NCBI GenBank assembly: GCA_031281485.1
Contig: JAITFI010000036.1
Span: forward strand, 1 to 48,659
Direction: 5' to 3'
DNA: 48,659 bases
Origin: Chitinispirillales bacterium
Lineage (GTDB): Bacteria > Fibrobacterota > Chitinivibrionia > Chitinivibrionales > Chitinispirillaceae
The notes beneath the pieces were generated by a model. That model worked only from the letters and a program-made list of their open reading frames with translations. It did no database searches and was not told the origin of the DNA. Below, piece by piece: positions 42,192-48,659 of this stretch. Positions within the stretch are counted from its first letter, which is position 1. Each line of letters begins with the position of its first letter. Made by a program: the position numbers and the translations under genes.

Positions 42192-42356
42192 AGACGAAGC
42201 CTTCGGCTTCATAGGATATGCGGGGCTAAACCCCGCATATATAAAATCAAAGTCAAAATATAAAAACGACGATTTTGACTTTGACGTTGACTTTATATGC
42301 GGGGTTTAGCCCCGCATATCCTATGAAAGGGCGCGATTTATCGCGCCCTTTCGTCT
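42192..42356. repeat. Family 1 compound palindromic element, copy C
   Basis: Same orientation and order of sub-hairpins as copies A and B, including GAAAGGGCGCG-ATTTAT-CGCGCCCTTTC on the right. A partial left end (TTTTTTAGACGAAGCCTAAAA) precedes it at about 42147-42167. The whole gap 42074-42418 is made of this element and AT-rich GTCAAATTCTTTAAATC-type tails, with no gene. Confidence 0.93.
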
Positions 42357-42418
42357 AAAAATGATTTTAAAGATTTTAAGATTTTAAAGATTTAAAGATT
42401 AATATATATGACCGATCC

Positions 42419-43258
42419 TCAAAAAGTCAAATTTAAAGTCTTTCGCCGCCGGATCAAAACAAGCGCCACGGTCAGGGCCGCTATAAGGCCGATCATCGTA
42501 AGCCGCGTCAAAAGGTCGCTGGGCGCGCGCGGATCTTCCGGGGCTTCGACCGTCAGCACCAGCGGCCGCAACGCTCCGCCGCCGGTACCCGCCGCGCTGA
42601 TCGACAGCTTATAGTCGTAGGAATCCTCGCCGTCCTCAAAGAACTCCCACGGCACTATCCACTCCGCCGTGAGCGGCCCGCCCGCGTCAAACTCGCCCTT
42701 GTCATACGCGAAAAACTCGCCCGACTGCCGCCCCGGGAGCTTTATCTCCAAAGACCGACCGGTATTGACGGCGTGGAGCGTGAATACCCAATCCGGATGA
42801 GACAATTTATTGATACCGGCGGTATCATTATTATTAACGTTAATAGCGTTATCAATAGGATTAATAACCGTATCGATTCTCGGATTATTATCGGTGTAGA
42901 TACCGGTATTAACACTTCCCGCCGGCAACGATACGTATCCCGCGATGCCTTCGGGCGTGCTGACCGCGTCCCACAGCCACTTCGACCCCGGCCAGACATT
43001 GGCGGCCGCCCCCCGCCACTCCAGCAAAAAACCGTCAACCTGTATCTTGCGCCCGCGGCGCACCATGTTTACGCTTTCTTTATCGCCGGTATTGATACCG
43101 TTATTATCAACAGACGGGCGAACAGAGTCCGCCCCCGCGGTTTCAGCAACGCTTATACCATTTTTATCCGCCACGTCGACGGCGTTCAACACATTTAGCC
43201 CGCCGAGAGCAATCGCCGCCACGAAAACCGCCGCGAAGATATAATTTATTTTATGCAT
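42419..43258 (-). CDS. Secreted, membrane-anchored protein with CBM9-like domain
   Basis: The 279-residue product has a signal peptide (MHKINYIFAAVFVAAIALGG) and a C-terminal transmembrane helix (MIGLIAALTVALVLI) followed by RRRK, so it is anchored with the domain outside. The middle has IQVDGFLLEWRGAAANVWPG and TAEWIVPWEFF, like the DOMON/CBM9-type sugar- or haem-binding sandwich. Two AT-rich stretches encode Asn/Ile/Asp/Thr-rich inserts (about 43-65 and 115-150). The last residues, TLNLTF, come from the TTTGACTTT motif. The start at 43258 overlaps the FGE-like gene by 13 bp; an upstream extension is rejected because it lacks a signal peptide. Confidence 0.7.
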   Translation of the reverse strand: MHKINYIFAAVFVAAIALGGLNVLNAVDVADKNGISVAETAGADSVRPSVDNNGINTGDKESVNMVRRGRKIQVDGFLLEWRGAAANVWPGSKWLWDAVSTPEGIAGYVSLPAGSVNTGIYTDNNPRIDTVINPIDNAINVNNNDTAGINKLSHPDWVFTLHAVNTGRSLEIKLPGRQSGEFFAYDKGEFDAGGPLTAEWIVPWEFFEDGEDSYDYKLSISAAGTGGGALRPLVLTVEAPEDPRAPSDLLTRLTMIGLIAALTVALVLIRRRKTLNLTF

Positions 43259-44013
43259 CTGAACCCCACGCTCGCCTCGGCGCTGCCCGCCGCGAACCAA
43301 TGGCGGTTGCGCACCCGTAGCTCACTCGGGCCACTGTACCAACCGCCCCCCCTGATCACCCTGTAATACCCCGCGTCCGGACCCTTGGGATCCGTATCCG
43401 CCGAATTCTCGTAAGCGTCGGCGGCGTAAAAATCAGCCGTCCACTCCCAAACGTTGCCGGTCATATCGTACAGACCGTATCCATTCGGCGCAAACCCGCC
43501 CACGACCCGCGGCGCGCCGCGAGGACAACGATTACCGTCCGGCGCCGCGTCGCCCCAAGCGTAGCGTCCCCCACCGCCGCCCAACGCCGCGTACTCCCAC
43601 TGCGCCTCCGTAGGCAGCCTCATCCCCGCGCTCGCGCAATACGCCCTCGCCTGCTGCCAAGTAACACACACAACGGGAAACCCACCGCCGCGCAAATCAG
43701 GCGGTACGACCACCTTCCGAAAATTACCCCCCGACCAAATCAAACAATTCCCGTCGTCATAATGCGCCGGCGTACACTGCCCCGCCTCAACGCAACGCCC
43801 ATACTGCGCCTCCGTAACCTCCGTGGCCATCATGCCGAACCCCGACATACGAATAGGCCGAACCGGAGACTCATCCGTTTTTGCGCCGTTCTCTTCCGAC
43901 CCGCGGCTGAAAACGCCGGCCGGAACAGAGACGACGGCAGTCGTTTGAGCGAGGACGGGGGGTCCTATCGCCATAATGATTACAACAATCATCTTAACGG
44001 GAAAACGTCTCAA
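43246..44013 (-). CDS. Secreted FGE/SUMF1-fold protein, probably non-catalytic
   Basis: The 255-residue protein has a signal peptide (MRRFPVKMIVVIIMAIGPPV, cleavage after VLA) and a full formylglycine-generating-enzyme fold: VSVPAGVFSRGS, ATEVTEAQYGRCVEAGQC, FPVVCVTWQQARAYC, RLPTEAQWEYAA, NVWEWTADFY, YRVIRGGGWYSG and VGFRCIK. The two catalytic cysteines of true FGEs near the GGGW segment are absent (GPSELRVRNRHW instead). It is therefore more likely a binding module than an enzyme. TTG 44013 overlaps the upstream stop as TTGA with GGGGG before it; ATG 43992 lacks a ribosome-binding site. Confidence 0.82.
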   Translation of the reverse strand: MRRFPVKMIVVIIMAIGPPVLAQTTAVVSVPAGVFSRGSEENGAKTDESPVRPIRMSGFGMMATEVTEAQYGRCVEAGQCTPAHYDDGNCLIWSGGNFRKVVVPPDLRGGGFPVVCVTWQQARAYCASAGMRLPTEAQWEYAALGGGGGRYAWGDAAPDGNRCPRGAPRVVGGFAPNGYGLYDMTGNVWEWTADFYAADAYENSADTDPKGPDAGYYRVIRGGGWYSGPSELRVRNRHWFAAGSAEASVGFRCIK

Positions 44014-45458
44014 TGCGCCCCCTTTCCCGTCAACACCACCAATACCGTCCGTATCAATATCTTTATATCCAACGCAATGGACATATTCTCAAAATAGTAT
44101 AAATCATAAAGAACCTTCTGCTTGACATCCTCAATCGAAGAATCATACTCATGTTTAACCTGCGCCCACCCCGTGATCCCCGGCTTCATCTTTATCCTCC
44201 GCACATACCACGGTATCTCCTGCTTCAGCTTCTCCACGAAGAACGGCCGTTCCGGACGCGGTCCAACCAAACTCATCTCGCCCTTCAATACATTGAAAAA
44301 CTGCGGTAGCTCGTCCAACCTTGTCTTTCTTATAAAGCGCCCCACCGGCGTTATCCTCGGATCGTTTTTAGACGCCCACTGCGGCCCCGTCCTGCTCTCC
44401 GCGTCAATGTACATGGAACGAAATTTATATATCACGTAATTTTTCCCGTTGCGCCCCACGCGCTCCTGCGAGTATATAGCCGGCCCGGGCGAAGTCAGCT
44501 TGACAAGCAGCGCCACGCCTATCAGCACCGGCGAGCCGAAAACGATGACGCACAGCGACACGACGACGTCCATGATCCGCTTAACCTGCGCCTCCCACGG
44601 CGGCATGTGATCCTGCAGCAGCACCATCAGCGGGACGCCGAATATCTGGTTGGTCTTGAAGTGCCCGGAGATGACGTCCATCAGCGACGGCACCATGAAG
44701 ATGTCTATACGCAGTTCTCCGCAGTAGTCAAGTATCTTAGTGATCTCGTTGGGCGACTCGCTGACATGCCCTATGATCAACCCGCCGACCCTCTCCTTGG
44801 CCGCGACGGCCGGAATGTCGGAGTAGGTGCCCATCACCGGCAGCCCGGCGCACAGGCTCCCGCGGCGGTTGCCGTTGTCGTCTATAAACCCCACGACCTT
44901 GTAACCGAGCTGCGGGAAAGAGTTGATATCCTTAAGGAGCCGCTCCCCGTCGCGGTCGGCCCCAACAATGAGCACGTTCTTCACCGCTATCCCCTTGGAA
45001 AACAGGGCGACGAGCACGGTATGCGTCAAGAAGCGGTCGGCGCTGGCGAAAAACAACATGCAGGCGCCGTAGGTGAAGAGCGTCGCGAACTTAGTGGGCG
45101 TCAGAAATTTACGGATGTCGCCGGTATGCGCGAACTCCATTATCTGCGGCGCGCCGGTGACGAGGAATATCATGAACAGGCCGAAGATGACGGTACGGGC
45201 TACGACGAAAAACTCGTCGATGCGAGACTCCTTTATCCAATCGCGGTATAGTCCGGTAAAGTAGAAGAGGACGATCCATCCGCCGCAGAGTATGAGGGAG
45301 GGTTCGACGTAAGTGAAGGTAGGCGGGATGTCGGATGGAGAGGCGGAGGCGAAGAGTCCGGAGTGGAAACGGAGCCAATAGGCGGAGAAGAACGCTATGT
45401 TCAGGGCTATCGCGTCGAATAGCAGTGTTATCAGTTTTTCTAGGAAACGAGCGTGCAT
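44010..45458 (-). CDS. Polyprenyl glycosylphosphotransferase (exopolysaccharide initiating sugar transferase)
   Basis: Enzymes of this WbaP/WcaJ-type family transfer a sugar-1-phosphate to undecaprenyl phosphate, starting a polysaccharide unit. The 482-residue protein has four N-terminal transmembrane helices, a Rossmann-like CoA-binding-type region (VLIVGADRDGERLLKDI, about 164-180), and the C-terminal catalytic domain with RIMDVVVSLCVIVFGSPVLI, GPAIYSQERVGRNGK, YKFRSMYIDAE, TRLDELPQFFNVLKGEMSL, GPRPERP and PGITGWAQV. No other capsule genes adjoin it apart from the secreted FGE- and CBM9-like proteins downstream. The sugar specificity is unknown. Confidence 0.93.
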   Translation of the reverse strand: MHARFLEKLITLLFDAIALNIAFFSAYWLRFHSGLFASASPSDIPPTFTYVEPSLILCGGWIVLFYFTGLYRDWIKESRIDEFFVVARTVIFGLFMIFLVTGAPQIMEFAHTGDIRKFLTPTKFATLFTYGACMLFFASADRFLTHTVLVALFSKGIAVKNVLIVGADRDGERLLKDINSFPQLGYKVVGFIDDNGNRRGSLCAGLPVMGTYSDIPAVAAKERVGGLIIGHVSESPNEITKILDYCGELRIDIFMVPSLMDVISGHFKTNQIFGVPLMVLLQDHMPPWEAQVKRIMDVVVSLCVIVFGSPVLIGVALLVKLTSPGPAIYSQERVGRNGKNYVIYKFRSMYIDAESRTGPQWASKNDPRITPVGRFIRKTRLDELPQFFNVLKGEMSLVGPRPERPFFVEKLKQEIPWYVRRIKMKPGITGWAQVKHEYDSSIEDVKQKVLYDLYYFENMSIALDIKILIRTVLVVLTGKGAH

Positions 45459-45479
45459 TTTTGTTGGTCTTTTGGTTTT

Positions 45480-45514
45480 TAATCCTATAATCCTTATAAT
45501 CCTACTAATCCTAG
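45480..45514. repeat. Short tandem AATCCTA/TAATCCTTA repeat
   Basis: Four degenerate 8-9-bp units (AATCCTATAATCCTTATAAT and continuation) lie in the gap between the sugar transferase and apgM. A similar CTATCCTTATAATC string closes the window near 48640-48655. It is probably minor intergenic low-complexity DNA. Confidence 0.6.
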
Positions 45515-45522
45515 TTCAGACT

Positions 45523-46716
45523 TTATTTTACCAACATCTCAAAAAATTCCGGCCCCTCTATCGGTGTAGAAACGATTGATTTCGCCTCTGCCTCGCAGTA
45601 TCTTTTCGCTCCGTCAACCTTTATCCCATCCCCGCATATACAGAACGGCACTGGTGAGGCGTCGTGGGTCTTTGTGCTTAGGGCTGTTATGTGGTCTGGG
45701 GAGACGGCTATTCTCAGGTTCGGGGTTTGGGATTGATACTTCAGCATTTCCCCTACCGCGTATTTGTCGAACTCCTCTATGGCTTGGATCTTCTTATCCA
45801 ATGATCCCTCGTGGCTGGTCTCGTCGGGGGCTTCTACGTGGAGGTAGACGAAGTCTTCGCCGGAATTGAAGGCGTCTATCGCGGCGGCTACTTTGCCGGC
45901 GTAGTTCGTTCCCAGGTAGCCTGTCGCGCCGTCTATAGTGCGGACTTTGAGACCCGCCAATTTTCCCAAGCCGCGCACTAAGTCTACGGCGGAGATCACC
46001 GAGCCGGTTATGCCGTAGCGCTCATTTAACGTCGGCAGCGTTACGGCGGGGCCTTGACCCCATAGCCAGATGTCTGTCGCGGCGTGATTGCCGCCTTTTG
46101 CTTTTGTTTCGTTGATAATAGGCTTTGCGCGGTTCATTAATGACAAGATATAATCTTTATCCCCCGCGTCATCACCGTTAGGTAAATACGGATCGATTTT
46201 CTGACCGGTGATGTCGTGGGGCGGGACGCACTTCAGTTTCGCGCCGATATTCTTCACCGTCAATAGGTGGCGGTAACCCACTCCGGGATGGAATTTCAAT
46301 TCTCCGTCAATCCCCAAAGATTTTTGCAACGCGCTAATTACCGTACTGGCTGCCTCGGTCGATATGTGTCCGGCGGAGTAATCCTTCATCACCCCGTTTT
46401 CAATCGTCACCAAATTGCACCGGAAAACGACATCGTCCGGCCCTATGGGGATTCCCATGCTCGCCGCCTCTATGGGAGCGCGCCCGCAGAAGTAGCGGCG
46501 CGGGTCATATCCTAATAATGACATATTGCCGATGTCGCTGCCCGGCAGAAAGCCGTCTGGAATAGTGGACAGCAAGCCTATCCGCCCCGCGGCGGCTATC
46601 TTGTCCATGTTAGGCGTGGAAGCCGACTCGACAGGAGTCTTGCCGCCGAGTGCCGATATGGGAAAATCAGCCATGCCGTCGCCTACCAGTATTAGGTATT
46701 TTTGCTTTTGGCTCAT
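45523..46716 (-). CDS. apgM: Archaeal-type cofactor-independent phosphoglycerate mutase family (ApgM), possible homoserine kinase
   Basis: The 397-residue protein belongs to the alkaline-phosphatase superfamily: YLILVGDGMADFP near the start with the metal-binding Asp, TPNMDKIAAAGRIGLL, LPGSDIGNMSLLGYDP with the nucleophilic Ser, FVYLHVEAPDETSHEG and SPDHITALSTKTHDASPVPF. ApgM enzymes interconvert 2- and 3-phosphoglycerate. In many genomes, members next to threonine genes have been proposed to act as homoserine kinase, and thrC lies immediately upstream here. From ATG 46716 the protein has normal length; the 30-residue upstream extension is translated family 2 repeat and is rejected. The ribosome-binding site is weak. 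Confidence 0.88.
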   Translation of the reverse strand: MSQKQKYLILVGDGMADFPISALGGKTPVESASTPNMDKIAAAGRIGLLSTIPDGFLPGSDIGNMSLLGYDPRRYFCGRAPIEAASMGIPIGPDDVVFRCNLVTIENGVMKDYSAGHISTEAASTVISALQKSLGIDGELKFHPGVGYRHLLTVKNIGAKLKCVPPHDITGQKIDPYLPNGDDAGDKDYILSLMNRAKPIINETKAKGGNHAATDIWLWGQGPAVTLPTLNERYGITGSVISAVDLVRGLGKLAGLKVRTIDGATGYLGTNYAGKVAAAIDAFNSGEDFVYLHVEAPDETSHEGSLDKKIQAIEEFDKYAVGEMLKYQSQTPNLRIAVSPDHITALSTKTHDASPVPFCICGDGIKVDGAKRYCEAEAKSIVSTPIEGPEFFEMLVK

Positions 46717-46737
46717 GTTTAGTTGTCCATAAAAAGT

Positions 46738-46883
46738 AAAAGTCAAATTCATATAAGGGGAGGGCTGCGCCCTCCCTCGCTCCAACCAAAAATGGACTTC
46801 GCCCATTTTTGTTTTCCGCTACCCACCCTGCGGGGCTATGCCCCGCAACGCCCCTTTTAAAAACATGCGCCGCTTCGCGTCGC
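46738..46883. repeat. Family 2 palindromic element, copy G
   Basis: Begins AAAGTCAAATTCATATAAGG, identical to the outer end of copy F. It continues with GGAGGGC-TGC-GCCCTCC, AAAAATGGAC-TTC-GCCCATTTTT (near-pairing), GCGGGGC-TAT-GCCCCGC and GCGCCGCTTCGCGTCGC. It fills the gap between thrC and apgM. Confidence 0.9.
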
Positions 46884-46889
46884 GGTACG

Positions 46890-48386
46890 TCAACACAATA
46901 ATTGTTCTACGGTACTTCTCATTTCTTTGATGTCAATCACTTTGTCATGCAAAACTTTCTTCTCCGTCAACCCGTCAACCGCCCTATGTACCGATCCCGC
47001 CCCCGACGCCGATAATACCTTTATCGACTCAAACTCATCCCCGCCGAGCTTTATACCCAACCCCGTCAATACGTCAGGGGCGAATTTGTACGGACTCGCC
47101 GTTGACGTTATTATCACCGGAACGTCGTTATCCCTATTGACACCGCCGACCGCCGCCGCGGCTACAGCCGTGTGGGTGTCCATTACGTACCTGCTCTCGT
47201 GGTAGATCTCGCCTATCGTCTTCAACGCCTCATCCTCATCCACCCAGCGCGCCTCTATCACATGTCTCATCCTTTCCATTATATCCTTATCGACAGAAAA
47301 TTTTCCCTCCTTGGCCAACCGCCCATACCAATCATTAACCTTTCCGGCATCCCTCTCTGACATCTCGAACAAAAATCTCTCTAGGTTTGATGATATTAAT
47401 ATATCCATAGACGGCGACATCGTCTTGTGGAATTCGCGCCCTTTTATGCTGTACTCGCCGCTCTTGAAGAAGTCCGTCAACACATTATTTTTATTAGACG
47501 CGCAGATTAATTTACGAATCGGCAGACCCATCTCTTTGGCGTAGTAACCGGCGAGGATGTTGCCGAAGTTGCCTGTGGGGACGCAGAAATCGATTTTATC
47601 GCCATAAGATATCGCTTTTGCCGATACAAGGTCTAGATATGACTTGACATAGTAGACGATCTGCGGACAGAGGCGCCCCCAGTTGATAGAATTGGCGGAT
47701 GAGAACTTCACCCCGTGTTCCGCCGCCTTATCCCTCAGCCCGCCATCCCCGAACAACGCTTTAACGCCGTTCTGGCAGTCGTCGAAGTTCCCCCGCGCCG
47801 CGAAGACGTACGTATTGTTTCCATCCGTCGTGGCCATCTGCAACCTTTGTATCTCGCTGACGCCGCCGTGAGGGTAGAAAACCGCGATTGATATCCCCTC
47901 CCGATTTTTGAACCCCTCCAACGCCGCCTTGCCCGTATCGCCGGAGGTCGCGACGAGAATCAGCGTACGCGATTTGTCAGCGCACTTGACCTTTGAGAAC
48001 CGCATAAACTGCGGCATAATCTGCAAAGCGACATCTTTAAACGCCGCTGTCGGCCCGTGCCACAGTTCTAATACATAACGATTATTCCCAATGGGAACCG
48101 TCTTTACCACTTCTGGAATATCGAAACTCTCGGACGTATAAGCCTCGTCCACGCAAGCCGCGACTTCGCCGCCGTCAAACCCGCCCATAAACGGAGTCAA
48201 CACAGTAATCGCAATCTCTTTGTATGACAACCCGGCCAACTTTGAAAAGTCTACCCGCGGAATCTTTTCAGGGACAAACAACCCGCCGGAAGAGACCATC
48301 CCCTCCATCACCGTTCCGGCAAATGACAGAGGATTAGAGTTACCCCTTGTACTTATATAATTGATATCGCTCATATTGATTTTCAT
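46890..48386 (-). CDS. thrC: Threonine synthase
   Basis: ThrC converts O-phosphohomoserine to threonine with pyridoxal phosphate. The 498-residue protein has NYISTRGNSNPLSFAGTVME at the start, the PLP lysine in HGPTAAFKDVALQ (Lys117), LVATSGDTGKAALEGF (about 145), VPTGNFGNILAGYYAKEMGL (about 268) and STASPYKFAPDVL near the end. Length fits the bacterial long form. Two starts are possible, ATG 48386 (GGAGG only one base away) and ATG 48374; the second has the more usual MSDINYISTRG beginning but a long spacing. A family 2 element separates it from apgM, and family 1 copy D lies upstream. Confidence 0.95.
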   Translation of the reverse strand: MKINMSDINYISTRGNSNPLSFAGTVMEGMVSSGGLFVPEKIPRVDFSKLAGLSYKEIAITVLTPFMGGFDGGEVAACVDEAYTSESFDIPEVVKTVPIGNNRYVLELWHGPTAAFKDVALQIMPQFMRFSKVKCADKSRTLILVATSGDTGKAALEGFKNREGISIAVFYPHGGVSEIQRLQMATTDGNNTYVFAARGNFDDCQNGVKALFGDGGLRDKAAEHGVKFSSANSINWGRLCPQIVYYVKSYLDLVSAKAISYGDKIDFCVPTGNFGNILAGYYAKEMGLPIRKLICASNKNNVLTDFFKSGEYSIKGREFHKTMSPSMDILISSNLERFLFEMSERDAGKVNDWYGRLAKEGKFSVDKDIMERMRHVIEARWVDEDEALKTIGEIYHESRYVMDTHTAVAAAAVGGVNRDNDVPVIITSTASPYKFAPDVLTGLGIKLGGDEFESIKVLSASGAGSVHRAVDGLTEKKVLHDKVIDIKEMRSTVEQLLC

Positions 48387-48419
48387 GCCTCCACATCTTT
48401 TAAAATCAAATTCTTTTTT

Positions 48420-48587
48420 AGACGAAGCCCCTTCGGGGCTTCATAGGATATGCGGGGCTAAACCCCGCATATAAAATCAAAATCAAAGTCAAAGTCAAAG
48501 GCTTTTTTCTTTTGACTTTGACTTTATATGCGGGGTTTAGCCCCGCATATCCTATGAAAGGGCGCGATTTATCGCGCCCTTTCGTCT
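48420..48587. repeat. Family 1 compound palindromic element, copy D
   Basis: Same orientation as copies A-C. Its left hairpin is GAAGCCCC-TTC-GGGGCTTC, two base pairs longer than GAAGCC-TTC-GGCTTC in the others, with the added bases matched on both arms. The remaining parts are conserved. The rest of the window (48588-48659) is AT-rich repeat tail with TTTGACTTT and no gene. Confidence 0.93.
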
Positions 48588-48659
48588 AAAAAAAGATTTT
48601 AAAAGATTTTAAAAGAATTTGACTTTATATTTTTATTCCTCTATCCTTATAATCTGCGT

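Noticed and set aside
43246-44013. Active sulfatase-maturing formylglycine-generating enzyme
   Set aside because: The fold is complete, but the catalytic cysteine pair is missing and no sulfatase gene is near.

Overview
This 48.7 kb window is ordinary bacterial chromosome from a Gram-negative organism. No phage, insertion sequence or CRISPR array is visible. Signal peptides, outer-membrane beta-barrel proteins, an OmpA-family protein, type IV pilus parts and a FliS-like flagellar chaperone point to a diderm that is probably motile. The TolB-like envelope protein, the secreted beta-sandwich protein with a basic C-terminal tail, the FGE-type protein and the very large secreted TPR protein suggest Fibrobacterota or a neighbour in the FCB group. 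That placement is inference from protein style and was not tested. Almost all genes lie on the minus strand; the main exceptions are a hybrid kinase (6953-10588) and a secreted protein (17953-19353).

Layout, left to right. A partial membrane gene and a PD-(D/E)XK nuclease-like gene come first. The rod-shape operon follows, transcribed leftwards as mreB-mreC-mreD-mrdA-rodA. Divergent from it is a soluble GAF/PAS hybrid histidine kinase with a clear promoter that moves its start codon downstream. Next are an ICMT-like membrane methyltransferase, a 2054-residue secreted TPR protein with an 8-TPR super-repeat, a secreted two-domain beta-sandwich protein, an MNT/HEPN pair and a TolB-like envelope protein. 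Upstream of the last gene is a (CT)16 tract inside a lipoprotein-like signal peptide, which looks like a phase-variable switch. A membrane hybrid kinase with an Hpt domain then sits between two direct copies of a palindromic repeat.

The second half holds a rhomboid protease with an outer-membrane protein and a FlgN/FliT-like protein, and the tightly overlapping run pilM-pilN-rsmD-coaD. After these come gatC, a UvrD/PcrA helicase, a PilB/GspE ATPase, a radical SAM protein just downstream of tRNA-Thr(CGT), an OmpA-family protein, fliS with an unknown gene, a DUF116/NifU pair, a polyprenyl sugar-phosphate transferase with FGE-like and CBM9-like proteins, and apgM next to thrC. ApgM beside threonine synthase raises the possibility that this mutase-family enzyme acts as a homoserine kinase.

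The most unusual material lies between genes. Two families of compound palindromic elements recur: family 1 at about 22026, 25436, 42192 and 48420, and family 2 at about 40597, 40851 and 46738. Their stems differ between copies, but pairing is kept by matched changes on both arms, so the hairpin itself appears to be under selection. A short motif, TTTGACTTT or its complement, borders both families and is scattered through most intergenic gaps. It supplies the -35 box of at least one good promoter and the last codons or stop codon of several genes. I regard this repeat system as the best candidate for something undescribed.
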